A stretch of 64,000 nucleotides of DNA. Source: Tetrahymena elliotti 4EA (Eukaryota; Ciliophora; Oligohymenophorea; Hymenostomatida; Tetrahymenidae). The position numbers were made by a program, and so were the translations under genes. The notes under the pieces are model-generated. The model had not been told where the DNA came from, ran no database searches, and saw only the letters and a program-made list of their open reading frames with translations. The stretch lies in NCBI GenBank assembly GCA_000231825.2, contig JH720316.1, forward strand, positions 270,455 to 334,454, read 5' to 3'. Positions 1 to 12,710 of the stretch are shown here, piece by piece (the first letter of the stretch is position 1; each line of letters begins with the position of its first letter).

Positions 1-2
1 AT

Positions 3-1290
3 GCCTTCAAAATTTAATTTTATGCAAATGCTGATAATGAAGTGAAAGTTATGAAACTGTATGAAAATTATGAATATGTTGTCAAATTTATTCAAAACAT
101 CATTATTTTTTATAGTAAACATTAAAGAATAGATGTAATTGTCCTAGAAAAATGCAAATGCAGTTTATTAGATGAATTAAACAATATGATTTAACATATA
201 AATTTTCTTCAAGAAAAATTGTGCAAAATATTTAATCAGTTAATAGACGGTTTAGTCTGACTTAAAATTTATAAAATTCTTCACCTTGATATTAAGCCTT
301 CAAATATTATTATTAATTCTCAAGGAAATTATGTCTATTCTGATTTTGGTATTTCTTGTTTAAAACTTTTATAAATTGAAATTGAAATAAAAGGGTATAC
401 AGACTCTTATGCTCCACCTGAATAAAAAATTTATGACTAAATTAATATAAACTTTTAAGCTGATGTATTTGCTCTAGGAAAAACATTTGAATCAATTATT
501 AAATGTTATAAAACAACATAATCTGATGATAAAGATACAGTAAATATATTTTAAAAAATTATTGATTAAATGATCAAAGAAGAACCAAACATATTAAATT
601 GCTTAGATTTGCATAAATTAATTTTAGAAAAATATTTAGAGATTAATTACTTTTCAACTCCATTCAAATTGAAAGCTTAGAAGAATTTGATTAAAATAAA
701 GATATTCCTCTTTTTTAATAAATCAAACGAAATTATTACTTCAATTATTTAAATGTTCTCAAATCATATTAAGAGTAGATCATAGATTAAATTTAAAAAT
801 AATAAATAGATTTAATTTTGACAAGAAATTATCAATAAATAAGTTTTTATTGTTTTGAATTGGCTTAAATTAGAGAATGTGGAAAATACATTTTGGAATC
901 TCTGAAAATGAGAAAATAAATTTGCCAGAGAATCACCCTCATATTGCTTAATCTCTCAATAATGTTGGTCAATGTTATTCAGACAGATCTTGATGATTTT
1001 AAAAAGTCCTTAGAATATCTTGAAGAATCTCTAAAAATAAGAAAATAAATTTTGCCAGAGAATCACCCTGATATTGCTTCATCTCACAATAATGTTGGCT
1101 TATGCTATTCACATCTTGGTGATAAAAAAAAGACCTTAAATATCTTATAGAATTACTTAAAATATGAAAATAAATTTTACCAGCTCAACCCTATAATATT
1201 ATTAACACTCTCTAAAATTAGCTAATGTTATTCAAATCTTGATGATGGAAAAATAGACTCAGAGTATATCGATGAATGAAATGAATATTG
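3..1290 (+). pseudogene. Decayed protein kinase with TPR (kinesin-light-chain-like) repeats
   Basis: With TAA/TAG read as Gln, the frame starting at base 3 gives the C-lobe of a protein kinase. Around 282-308 is HLDIKPSN (HRD loop with R to L), followed by NSQGNYVYSDFGIS (DFG, about 340) and an APPE-like APE motif near 415. An in-frame TGA at 258-260 falls just before the catalytic loop, where an aromatic residue is usual, and another TGA ends the frame near 820. From about 880 to 1150 two copies of a tetratricopeptide unit appear (excerpt LPENHPDIASSHNNVGLCYS), split between frames. Kinase-TPR proteins are a large family in Tetrahymena. The N-lobe would lie off the left edge. The internal stops and frame changes suggest a pseudogene; a sequencing error at the first TGA is possible. 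Confidence 0.6.
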
Positions 1291-2085
1291 ATAATTTTTG
1301 TTAGAAAAATCTCCTTGTTGCTGCTTCAACTTCAACTCTATGGTTATCAAAACTAAATCTACAAATAAATGAAACTAATTATTATTATTTTACTATGATA
1401 TTTTTTTTTATCAAGACAAATTAAATTTATATACATACCTCTATTTAGATAACAAAATTACTCTTAAACTTTAATTTAGAATTAAATTTTATTTTTGGTT
1501 AATAATATTTTAAAATCTACCTCTACATAAGAACATGATATACACTGGTTTTTTTTTGAATCAAAGCCATTTTAAAAAAGCTGGATTTAAGTATTTAGCT
1601 TTCAATTTGTCTTTGATAAAAAAGCCTACTTATTTGAATTGCTTAATACATATCTTTTAATTTGATAAGGATTTAACATTTTCAAAAAATTGGAAAAGGA
1701 TATTTTAATTTTTAATTTTTTCTATTTTTAATGAAAATCTGAAAATAATTGTCAAAAAATAACTATTAAATCAGGGACAATGAAATTATAGAAAATTTAA
1801 AAAAATATAGAAAATTGATAGAGTTTATTTTAAACTATTTAATTGATCATCTTGATATATTTCAATAACATAAATTTATCCACAAATCATTTTATTTTGC
1901 TTTAATTATTTTTAAAAGTTATTACTTTTTTTTTTTGAATTACTCAACAAAAAAAATAATGAGAAGAGAACAATATTCTAATTAATATATTTTTTTTAAT
2001 TTAAATTCAATAAGATTTATAATAAAATTGGAATATACTTAATAGGGAGTGACAATTAATTACAAAAATTTATTTCAAATTTTAA
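1291..2085. other. Intergenic, A+T-rich
   Basis: No supported gene. The stretch is homopolymer-rich A+T sequence with frequent stops in every frame even under the ciliate code. Confidence 0.5.
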
Positions 2086-2900
2086 GAAGAGGCCAACTTT
2101 TAAGCAGTAATCTGATAAATTCAATTTGTTTGGGTTAAGCTTAATATTTGCCTTCTCATTTCAGCTAAATTTTTATCTTTTGTATTCATTCAAATTTTCA
2201 TGCTTTTCTCATTCTTAAAAAAAAAATTTATTTATTTTTCTAACCTTTTAACAGTGGGAATAATATTGGTGAAATGGGAGCATAAGGTTTAGGATCGGGT
2301 TTAGCAAAATGCTCTAATTTCTAAACTTTGAGTCTTAACCTTGGGTAAAAATAGTGTTTCATTTTTGAATGAATAAATAAAGGCTTTAATTTACAAGAAA
2401 CTGACTGATTAATTTGGCTTTGTTTACTTGATATTTGTTTGACTTGCTTGCTCATTCGTTAATTTTGATTTTTAGTTCCAAAATTCATTCAAATTTACAT
2501 GTTTTATTCTGAAAAATATTTATTTATTTTTATCACTTTTTAATAGATTGAATAATATTGGTAACATGGGAGCATAAGGGTTAGGATCTGGTTTAGCAAA
2601 GTGCTCTAATCTCTAAACTTTGGCTGTAAACCTTTGGTAAATATAGTTTTCATTATAAATTATGCACTTTTGAATGAATAAATAAAGAATTTAATTTTTT
2701 AAAAACTGGTTGAGTAACTTGAGTTAATTAAATTTAGTATTTGTCTGCTCATTCAATTAAATTTTGATTTTTGGTTTTAGAAATCATTCAAATTTTAGTT
2801 TTTTTCTCATTTTTAAAAATATCTATTTTTATTCAATATTTATTTTTTTAAAAGCTTTAAAAAAATAAGATTGGTGAAGTGGGCAGATAAGGATTAAGAT
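2086..2900. repeat. Three-copy 300-bp tandem repeat carrying LRR exons
   Basis: A unit of about 300 bp recurs. The landmark ATTCATTCAAATTT-like motif sits at about 2184, 2483 and 2783. Copies 1 and 2 each include a 90-nt leucine-rich-repeat exon plus flanking intron; copy 3 is more diverged. The similarity extends through the intron, so whole exon-plus-intron units were duplicated. Confidence 0.7.
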
Positions 2901-2950
2901 CAAAATAATTAAAAGCAAAAGAATTAGTTAAATTATCATTTTTATTTTGA
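2255..2950 (+). pseudogene. Leucine-rich-repeat exon array, decayed remnant
   Basis: Two exons of exactly 90 nt (2255-2344 and 2547-2636) have matching boundaries (TTTTAACAG or TTTTAATAG before, GTAAAAATAG or GTAAATATAG after), both split after the second base of a codon. Each encodes a 30-residue repeat; the shared core reads MGAQGLGSGLAKCSN followed by (F/L)QTL. This matches the ciliate RNI-like LRR family, in which one repeat per exon is common. The third copy near 2855-2930 retains KIGEVGRQGLRS but is out of phase. No start exon or other domains were found, so this looks like an isolated remnant. Confidence 0.6.
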
Positions 2951-4376
2951 AATTGAATCATTTAACAGAAAATAATTTTAAAATTATTATTCTAGATAAT
3001 AATAATTAATTTAGTTTAATTATGAAAAAAGTAAATAAAAAATATTCGTTTAATATGAAAGCATATTTTTTTATTTATCTATCTTAATCAGATACTTTTA
3101 TCAATTAAATTACTTTTTTTTACTTTATTTAAATCACATTTTTTTGTTTTTTGAGAAAAAAAGAAATCTTCTGTTCATTCATTGAATAAGACATTTATGA
3201 CTCATTAAAATTTGCAAGTAAATGTTTAAAATCTATCAATTTGTTTAATTACTTATTTCACAATAATTTATGATGTTTCAAAAAGGATCATTAATAATTT
3301 ATTTTGGATTTATTTTTATGATCCTCTTCATAATTTAAAAAATCCTTTATGGGTATTTAAATAACCCTCATTTTGATTTTATAAAACCAAAATAGTTTTT
3401 AATAGTTCTTTTTTTTTAAGTGAGGAGATATTTAAAACTAAATTAAAATACAAAATTAATATCTCTATTATATTTAAAACAAGAATTGTTTACATTTGAA
3501 TTATCAAATTTTTGGTTAAATTCATTTTTTTTCTTCTTGCTCGATTTAATTTTGGTTATGATAATTAAATTTTAATGCTTTATTTTTATAAAATGATATT
3601 TCCAATAGTTTTTTTTATTTATGTTGAAAAGATAATATTTTCTTAAATATAAAATGAATAAATTAATTTAAACTGACAACAGAATATATTTTTATATGAA
3701 AAAAAACATTAAAATATATTGTCAACAGTTTTGTCGAAAGTTTTGTTTAATAATTATTAGAATATTTTTGAAATAAAACGGAAGATTAATTTTAAAATGA
3801 ATGATGAATTTAATTGAGAACTTTTTATTTAAACTACTTTTCTTTGTCAATCAATACAAATTAATTGATAATATTTTAAAAGAATTAATTTTTTTCTATT
3901 CATCTTGAAAATTCTCAAATTCCAAAGATGACGGAATCAATAAAATTAAGGGATTCTTGATGTTTTCAAGTATTTCAAATAATAAAATGTGAAGAAAAAA
4001 ATAGATAAACCTTAATAATTTACATTTGAGAGTAAATAGAGTATTTAAATGTTAGCTAGATTAATATTGAATTTATTTTTATATTTGAGGAATGATGATT
4101 AATTGGCAAGTAGAAATAAGCGGTTTTTTATCAATTTATAGAATCAATAGAGAAAGATATGATTGAAGAAATAAAGAAAATAAAGTAATAAAAAATCTTA
4201 TTGAAAATATTAATTTAGAAAGAATTAATCATATTTGAATTAAAATGTGTGTTTGATTTGAGTTTCTAAAAATATTATTGCATATTAAATGCACTTCATA
4301 GAATACAGATAAAATAACAAAAATATTATCAAACAAATATCATTGCGTTAGATTTAATGATTTGTTTTCATTCAGC
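2951..4376. other. Intergenic, A+T-rich
   Basis: Nothing recognisable: A/T homopolymers and no splice-bounded reading frame I could support. The right end is the 3' flank of the nucleoplasmin-like gene on the minus strand. Confidence 0.5.
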
Positions 4377-5483
4377 TCAGTTCTTTTTTTAGAAGGGCTT
4401 TTTGTTTTGGTTTTTATTGTGGTGGTGTTATTGGTTCTTGTTATGTTGCTTGTTTTAGAATTAATTTTGCTTGTTTTAATTTTATTAGTTGTTTTGCTTA
4501 TTTTAGTTCTATTATTGATTGTTGTGGTTGGGCTTTCCTTGTTATTAGTTGTTGTTGGGCTTTCCTTATTGTTAGTTGTTGGGCTTTCCTTGTTATTGAT
4601 TGTTTTGCTTTTAGTTTTGGTTTTATTATTAAGGCTTTTAGTTTTAGTTTTAAGGCTTGTTAACAGCTTAGTTGTTGTTATTCTTAGACTTCTTTAACAT
4701 TTAAGATAAGTGTTCCTTTTCATCATCAGAGTCAGAAACATCGTCATCAATGTCATCTTCATCTTCATCACCTTCTTCTTCATCATCATCTTCATCTTCT
4801 AAATCCATATCATCTTCCAAATCAATATCATCTTCATCATCTTCTTCTTCTTCATCATCACTTTGTAAAGCTTCCTTAGCCTTGGAAGCAGCTGCAGCAG
4901 CGGCCTTTAAAGCCAAAGTTTCTTGGAGGGAAGGTTGCTTCTTAGCTTCAGCAGCCTTAGCAGGAGCAGCAGGTTCAGCCTTCTTAGCTTAAGTTTCAGC
5001 AGGCTTCTTAGCGGCAGCAGCTTATTATTGGGCAGGTTGAGCAGCAGGCTTCTTAGCAGCTTCTTTTTATTGTTATTGCTTAGGCTTTTCTTCTTCTTCT
5101 GATTCTTCATCATCTTCACCTTCAAGTTCTTCATCATCTTCTTCGTCATCTTCTTCTTCACCATAGGGATAATCTTCATAAAAATCTTCTTCATGATTAT
5201 CAGGTTCAAAATAACCGCTCAAGTGAACTTCAGCTTCTCCCTTAACGCCAAAAGTAACTTCTTGGTCGTTTCTGAAATAGAGATCGAGAGTAGTGTGTTC
5301 AACTTTACCCTTGGTCAAATGAGTAATGATGAATTCCTTACCATCAACCTTGGCAAAGACGGAGGCATGAGCACCATCCTTAGTTGATAAACCCAAAGCT
5401 ACGTTGGAAAGATGTAAAATAGCTTGGTCTTCAGATTCGAATTTGTGATCGTTACCTTTCTTAACAGTGCAACCCCAGAACAT
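4377..5483 (-). CDS. Nucleoplasmin-like (NPL) histone chaperone with acidic tracts and N/Q tail
   Basis: The 368-residue frame is intronless, runs from ATG at 5483 to TGA at 4377-4379, and contains many TAA/TAG Gln codons. Residues 1 to about 95 form an NPL domain: it opens MFWGCTVKKG, like the N-domain of FKBP39/46 nucleolar chaperones and plant HD2 proteins, and contains an LHLSNVALG-type strand. Then come an acidic run (about 100-135), an A/K/Q-rich linker, a second long D/E run (about 195-250), and a low-complexity tail of N, Q and K with three QQQGKPNN-type repeats. No FKBP prolyl isomerase domain is present. The likely role is nuclear or nucleolar histone binding and chromatin or rDNA regulation (inference). 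Strongly G-poor, T-rich plus-strand sequence explains the spurious hydrophobic frame seen opposite the tail. Confidence 0.8.
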
Positions 5484-7491
5484 TTTACTTGCTTAAAACT
5501 TTTAAAGATTCTTAATTTATTTTTGTATTTTTATTTTAATACCTTGGTATTTTATTGTTAATTTATATATTAATTTATTCTTTCAGAAGCTAGGCTTCCC
5601 TTTTTATAACAAACAACTCTTCTCCCAAGAAACTCGCTCAATATATTTGATAGAAGCACATTGATTATAATTTTCATATTTTCTTTTGATAACTAACTGA
5701 GCTATTTGGTGGATTTTCTGCCCAAGCGCCAAATTTAATGAAGGGAGGGAGGTAATAATACTCCATATTTATTTTCCACTAAACTAATTTTTTGGCCATT
5801 TTTATAAAATGCATAGGAATAATGACAAATAAGATAAAATCTATTCAATCATGAACTAATTCTACTAAATATCTAAATACTTCTTAACAATTCTTAAATT
5901 CCTACTAACTTCTTTTTAGAACTTTTAAAGAAAACCAAAGAACACATCAAAGCAAAATAATGAAGATAGAAAACTTTATTATTTTACTACAGTCTATACT
6001 AAATAAATTAAAAAGTTTAACTTCTCACATTGAGCAAAAAAAAGGGGGATCTTTGCTGGCTATTTTCTCATTAAAAATTTATTTTATATCTTTATATTAA
6101 TTTGGTCTGAAAACAAAGATTATTATGATCATTAACCTGAGAGGTCAATTGGCATACATAATATTTACTTTATATACCTCAATGATTTTTGATATGTATT
6201 TTGACTTAAAACTGAAGAATATTCTATGAAATACTAGATAGACAAAAGATAAAAAAAATAAAAGAGATTGTCTAATTAACATTTGAAACAAAATAAAGTT
6301 ATCCCTATAAATTTACTCTTTATTAAATTTCCTTTTAATTATTATTGATCAAATTTTTTAATAAACCAATAAATATTCACTAAAATAACTCATCTTAATT
6401 TAATTCATATTATTATTATTATCATCTAAAAAAGAAGTAATAAGATACACTTTCTTATCAATAAATTTTATTTATTCATTTCTCAAATCAATTTCTTAAC
6501 TCCTATTTTTAGATCCAAATTTTGTTTTAAATAAAGGGGGTATTCTTTGGCATAAAAACCAATCATTTTCATTACTTTTATTTATAAAATAAAAATAATA
6601 AGAAATAATTTTTGTGATAAAATATAAAGAGCTGAATGAAAGAGGGTTTAAGGTGTGCATAAAAAAAAAATATTTTGGAAAATTTTCTAAAACATTTTTT
6701 ATTTAAATGTTTAGATTCAAAAATATTAATGCTGCTAGATAATTGATAATTAATAAAGAAAATGGTTCTGGGTAAATAAAATGGTCGAGTAAAATAAAAA
6801 TGTTTGGATCTTTTTAATACTAAAAATACTAATAAGAAAGAAAATATAAATTTAATGGGGTTAACAACAATTTATTTGTGGAGTCTTTATAATAACTTTG
6901 AAGAAGGATTCAAGAATAAGACAAAATTGAGTATTTGATAGTTAGTTTGTTATTCCGTCAAAATCTTTACAGTGTTATTCTAGAAATAGAAATAGATAGT
7001 GCGTGTGAATTATTCCTGATGTGTCGAAACAACAAATATTAACTATATTTAACAATATCTAAATAAATATCTATTGTTGCAGTTGAGATATCTTTTGCTT
7101 TATAGTCAAGAATCTTTATCATTTATTATTCAAATAAAAAGCAAAACATTTTATTGTAATTTGCTCTAAAAGTTTAAATATGTTTTTCTTCCTCAAATAT
7201 TCAGCATTTTCATGTTAATAAAATTGAGTTAAGATTTTTTCGCCATATTTATAAACAAAAAATTAATGTAAAAATTAAAAATTTTTAATCAGAAACAATT
7301 TTTGTTCGTTCATAACTGGCTGCTTAAAAATTGACACATAAATAAACAACTATAAAAAGAAGAAGTTTAAAATATCTTATAAACAATATTTTTCTAAATT
7401 AATATAAATAATAAATAGTTTGATAGATTATTTATAAAAGTAAAGCAAATAGAAACAAAGGTCCTAAATAAAGTAGCTGCATTTAAAACAA
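5484..7491. other. Divergent intergenic region
   Basis: The region separates the upstream ends of two divergently transcribed genes (NPL on minus, PCYT2 on plus), so both promoters should lie here. No recognisable motif or further gene was seen. Confidence 0.5.
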
Positions 7492-8895
7492 ATGGAAGAA
7501 GAAAACACCACATTATTCGCTGTCATGCTTAACTAAATTGTTAAGCAAAACCGTTTCCATGATGAATCATTCTTGGAAAAGCTCAAATTAGTTTGTTTGA
7601 ACAAACAAAATGATGAATTGCTCAAGAAAGCTGATATTAATTTTTCTAAGCTCTACTAATTCATTGAGCAAACATTCAAGACTATTAAGGTCACTGAAGA
7701 AAATAAAGCTTTGGTTGCTCCTCTCTAATAGCCTAAGGTTCATCGTCTCTATGTTGATGGTGTCTTCGATTTGACTCACTCAGGTCACTTCAATGCCATT
7801 CGTTAAGCTAAGTAGCTTTGTGAAATTTTAGTTTTAGGTGTTGTTTCCACTGAAGAAGTTATTAAACGTAAAGGTCCCCCTGTTTTAACTTATGAAGAAC
7901 GTGTTGGTATTGCCCGTGCATGCAAATGGGTTGATGAAATCTACGAAAATGCTCCCTATGATCCTTCTATTGAACTTCTTGATAAGCTTAACTGTAGTCA
8001 TGTTGCTCATGGTGATGATCTCATCCTACTTCCTGATGGTACTGATTCATATCAAGCTTTCCGTAATGCAAATCGTTTCTTAACTTTTAAGAGAACTGAA
8101 GGTATTTCAACAACAGACATTGTTGGTCGTTTGCTTCTTTTAACTAAGACTGAACCCAACCCTGCCATGCAAAAAATCCGTAAAATGAGTGGTGATGGTG
8201 CCCATGTAATTGCTAGTAAAATAGACGAAATTCATGAACATCATGACACTCCTTCTATTCAATCAACTCAAGAACATGAAGTTGATGAAAAGACTGCTCA
8301 CAAGGTCAAGCTTCTTAATACAACCAAGAGAATTCGTTAATTCAGTCATGGTTTAAAAGAACCTCAACCTGGTTAGAAAATCGTTTACATTGATGGATCT
8401 TATGATATGATTCATATTGGTCACATCTCAACTCTCTAAAAAGCTAAGGAATTAGGTTATTTAATTGTAGGTTTACACGACGATGATGTCATTTCTGAAA
8501 AGAAAGGCAGACACTATCCTCTTCTCAATTTATAAGAAAGAGTACTCAGTGTCTTAGCTCTTAAATATGTTGATGAAGTCGTTATTGGTGCACCTTGGAA
8601 AGTAACTAAAGCCATGATTGACTAATTCAAAATCGATTTAGTAGTATCTGGATCTATCGACAAGCATGAAGTTCCTTTGTCAGAATATGAAGAAGATCCC
8701 TATGAAATTCCCAAATAATTAGGAAAGTTCAGCATTATCCCCTCCACTTATGAAATTACAACTGATAAAATTATTGAAAGAATCCTCCATAATAGAAAGA
8801 ACTTCTTAGATATATATAACATTAAAAATAAAAAATAGGATTAATATTATAAACAAAAGGAAGAAAAAAAGGGTGACGATGTCCAAGAAATTTGA
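7492..8895 (+). CDS. PCYT2: Ethanolamine-phosphate cytidylyltransferase
   Basis: The enzyme makes CDP-ethanolamine from phosphoethanolamine and CTP in the Kennedy pathway to phosphatidylethanolamine. The single 467-residue frame starts in an AACAAATGG context and ends TGA. It has two cytidylyltransferase domains, as in all PCYT2/ECT enzymes. The first has YVDGVFDLTHSGH (HxGH His at about residue 96) and RTEGISTTDIVGRLL (the RTxGISTT signature). The second has YIDGSYDMIHIGH (about residue 308) and a C-terminal ITTDKIIERIL. An N-terminal extension of about 80 residues precedes the first domain. No introns are seen. Assignment over choline-phosphate cytidylyltransferase rests on the duplicated domain. 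Confidence 0.95.
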
Positions 8896-10009
8896 AACCA
8901 AGTTAGCAAAAAGTGAAAAACAATCAATAAATCAATTATAAATTATTTATAATTAAATAAGATGTATTTATAAATTGAGTTTTGATTTACTCAACTAGTA
9001 AAGTAGATAACTTCATTCATTTTTTTATGAATATTAATTGCAATGTTTATTTTCAATTTAATTACTTAATTATAAATTAAAAATTTTTTAATTAGATTAA
9101 CATTTGTTCATCTTACAAACAATATTCTTTTAATATATATCAATAAAATAAATCATATGTAATTATCTCATTTTTCTTTTATTTAATTAGTGTAAACTAA
9201 TATTCAAAACTCTAGAAGATATCTAAGACTCTTCTTAACACTTATTCTTCTATTAAACCAGATATTTTATCTATTCCACATAAAATTTAAAAATATTTTT
9301 GGCATAAAACCAATTGATTCATATTTATTTTATTGAGAAATGAAGATATTTTAATTTAAAAGAAAAAATTGTTTTATTTTATTAATTTTACAAATTTTTG
9401 TTTTCTTATTTTTTCACATTATAAATGCTATAAAATAATCTTTTAGAATGATTATTTTTTATTATTAAATGAGATAATTATGATAATAAAAAAAGTTAAT
9501 AAATTGAAAAATAAATATTGATTGATTTTTGAGCATTTTAGTTGTTCCTAATGTAATTTATAAATATTTTAGTAAATTTTTTGATACCTTTTTTTATAAA
9601 GAAATTTTTTAATTATCAAGAAGCAAGATTATGATTTACTTTTAATTTTGATTATTATATGAGTAAGTAATCTTCTTGTATTTGTAAAAGTAAAATGAAA
9701 TAGGGTTAACTTTTTAATAAAATAGAGATAGCAGAGAGTAAAATATTCAAAACTAATTCAGAACTCAAAATAAAGTTTCTGAAACTTATCATTATATTAC
9801 CAGTTCCAGATAACTGAGTATATTGTATTACTTACCTCTCTAAATATTATCTTTGTATTGATTGATTAAGAATGAAAAGTATGAATAGGAAAGCCAAAAG
9901 AAATATGTTTAGAGTAATTTATTAATTTTAATAAATGATGTTTTTAGATAAAAGTAATAGTTACTTTTAAATTTTTTAAAGATTTTAATATATAATTATA
10001 GATTTTAAA
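8896..10009. other. Convergent intergenic region
   Basis: 3' flanks of PCYT2 (+) and the endoglycoceramidase-like gene (-). A+T-rich, with no supported coding or RNA gene. Confidence 0.5.
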
Positions 10010-11896
10010 TCATTTATTTTTGATAATTAAATGAATTTTATTGTTTTCATTAATAGGAATGACTTTGTAATAACCTTTAGGTTAGCCTTCAATAGGTACT
10101 AAATCTCTAACATTTTCAGATTTAACTATTTTTTTATTGGTGAACCAAAATTCTTCACTCAAGTAGATTTCAGTTTATTAACCTCCGCAGTCTCCATTAA
10201 GATATTAGAGCTCATAAGTAACTTTTTAAGGGTTAAATTCACTTATGATGTCTCCTCCTTTAGCACAAATAGCATAAGCATAAGGTCTACTTAAGTGCTT
10301 GACTTTATTGGATTAGAGATTTCCGTTTTTATCAAAGAATCCTTCAGAGTCACTATCTGATTAAGTGGTAATATCACCGTATCCTATTAATAGGTTTTTA
10401 ATTTATCTTATAAAAAATATATATAATAATTAGCTAAATACCTTTGTATTACCAATGAGCCCAACTTCTTAAATGCTTATCAGCCTTGTTCAAAACGAAG
10501 TCTAATTCGTTGCTACTTTTGGTTGAGTTTGTTAAAGCTCCAAATTCAGTTAAGAAACCTGCAACTCCCATAGATTTGATATTCTTTTCCTTAGCATTAA
10601 TGAAAGTAGTATCCAATAAATGACAAAGTAAACTTGAACTAGGATCTCCTTAGCTATTGTTTACTCCACAGTAAATATGATATGAAAGAACTTCTAATTC
10701 AGGTGTTCCTAAGTTTGATTCAAAACCACCACCCAAGAAATCGAAAAGAGCAGTTTCATAGAAAACCAAACGATAAGGATCGCTTTCTCTCATTTTTTAA
10801 CTTACTTTTTTGTAAAAAGGGAGCAAATACTTATTGTTCTATCTACCTCCAAAAAGCCAATCCACAAAATGATTGTAAGGAGAAACACCGAAAGGTTCAT
10901 TAATGATTTCATATCCCATGAGATGTGTAATTTCATCACCCTAAGATGCAAAATACTTAGCAACTTTACCCCACATAGCTGCAAAGTCATCGGCCAAACC
11001 GTTATAGTTAAGGAACAAGTTTTCACCCTACTAAGAAGCATCTTTAGTAAAATAATACTCAAAGAATCCAATTTTGAGGCAATCTTTATATTTAAAATTT
11101 AATGGTAAATTTTGAAATCAAAATGAGTAAAATGGAATTATAAGGTTTATATAAATAAATAGTAAATTAATTAATTCATGATCTTTTTTTACTGTCTTTT
11201 AGTAAATCAAATCAAAAAAAAGTTTACTAATTATCTTGTATATTTTTTATCTTTTCTAGATGTAAGTTAATTTTCTCACAAAAAATCTTAATTATTTTTA
11301 AGAATTACTTGATAATATTATTACATTCTTTTAATAATATTATTCAAAAAAGGTTCATTATATTATATGTTTTTGTTACCTTCAATAAGAGGAACACCTT
11401 AATTGTCTCTTCTCAAATGAATATTCTTGAAAGGAGCTGGGAAAGTATGATTGGTATTGTTCATAATTGTCCAGTCAGGCATACCTTCACCACAGAAGAA
11501 ACGGTTGTACAAATCCTAATGGGCATCTAAGAAGACATAAATATCATATTTTTAGCAGAGAAGAATGATTTCTTTCAACTTAGCGAGATACTCATAATTG
11601 TAATTTTGTCTCTCTGGTTCAAATCCTTCCCAAGACATATAAAGTCTGATAACATTTTGTCCCCATTTCTTTAAATCTTAAGCATCTTTTTCAACAAAAG
11701 ACATAGATGTATTATAAACATCTAGGATAGGATAGAAAGGATACTCTTTGACAACAACATTCTACCCATGGAATATTCTTGTTCTATTGTATTAATCCTT
11801 CAAATTCAATGTCTCCAAATTGACTGATATGTTGTTTACTGCTAACACTCCTCCTATTAAGAAAAGAGATAGCAAAATATGACTTAATTTCATCAT
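10010..11896 (-). CDS. Endoglycoceramidase-like glycoside hydrolase family 5, secreted
   Basis: Three exons: 11380-11896, 11083-10442 and 10383-10010 (minus). Introns are 11084-11379 and 10384-10441, both phase 1 with GT..AG ends, giving 510 residues. It begins with a signal peptide (MMKLSHILLSLFLIGGVLA). Family motifs appear in order: NVIRLYMSWEGFEPE, then VFLDAHQDLYNRFFCGEGMP, then NLFLNYNGLADDFAAMW, then MGYEIINEPFG (catalytic acid/base Glu at about 235), LEVLSYHIYC, and GVAGFLTEFGAL (nucleophile Glu). These match endoglycoceramidases, which cleave oligosaccharide from ceramide in glycosphingolipids, more closely than plain cellulases. A C-terminal beta-domain of about 110 residues follows. 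Likely secreted or lysosomal, for digestion of prey glycolipids (inference). Confidence 0.85.
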
Positions 11897-12710
11897 TTCT
11901 CTACTCTAGTTAGTATATTTGTAGCAAATTAAATCTAAATTAATTTATTTGATTATTTTTTTCCTACAAAAAGCTTTTGTATCATAAATCCAAAAACAAG
12001 CAAACAATTTGTTTATTTTTCCGTAAGCTATCAATAAATAGAGTAAGTTATCAATTAAGAGAGTAAGTGATTTAATTTAGGATTTTATGACATCATTTCT
12101 TTTACTATTTCTAATCTTCAATTTTTACAAAGTTTAAAATAAAAACTATTTTATTTAAAATTTATTTGTTTGGTCTTATTACTTTATTTCCTATTGTTTT
12201 AAACTAATTAATTCTAAATTCTAATTTAACCATTCTTTATTTCTATAATAAGATAATTAATTACAAAAAGTATTTTTTCATATCTATATTTTAATTCAAT
12301 TATTTAATTAATTCACTTAATTGTTATTAATACATTACGAAGAAAGAGAAATAAAATAATAAATAAAAATGATAAAATTTTCAACATTTCAAATTAGAAA
12401 TAATTTTTTTCAAACGTCTAATTTATTTTTGAATAAACTATTTATTTATTTTTTAGCTAAATGTCTATATTTCGTAGTATTAAATAAAAATAGTGGTTTG
12501 AAAAACATTTAATTACTTTTGAGAATGGATTGTTTTATTTTTTGTTTGATATTTTTTCTAGAAAATACGAAGCAGATGAGAATTAGAAATGTAGATTTTA
12601 TTTTATATAGATGAAAATATTCTATTTAATAATTTCAAAATCAATCAATCTATTTATAATCAATTCTTATTTTAATAAATTTTAATAAAATAATTAGTTA
12701 AAAAAAGGAA
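11897..12710. other. Divergent intergenic region
   Basis: 5' flanks of the GH5 gene (-) and the DUF4419 gene (+). A+T-rich; no additional feature supported. Confidence 0.5.

Noticed and set aside
4362..4697. Long plus-strand frame rich in L and V, resembling a membrane protein
   Set aside because: It is the reverse complement of the N/Q/K-rich tail of the nucleoplasmin-like gene; CAA/AAC codons read backward give Leu and Val.
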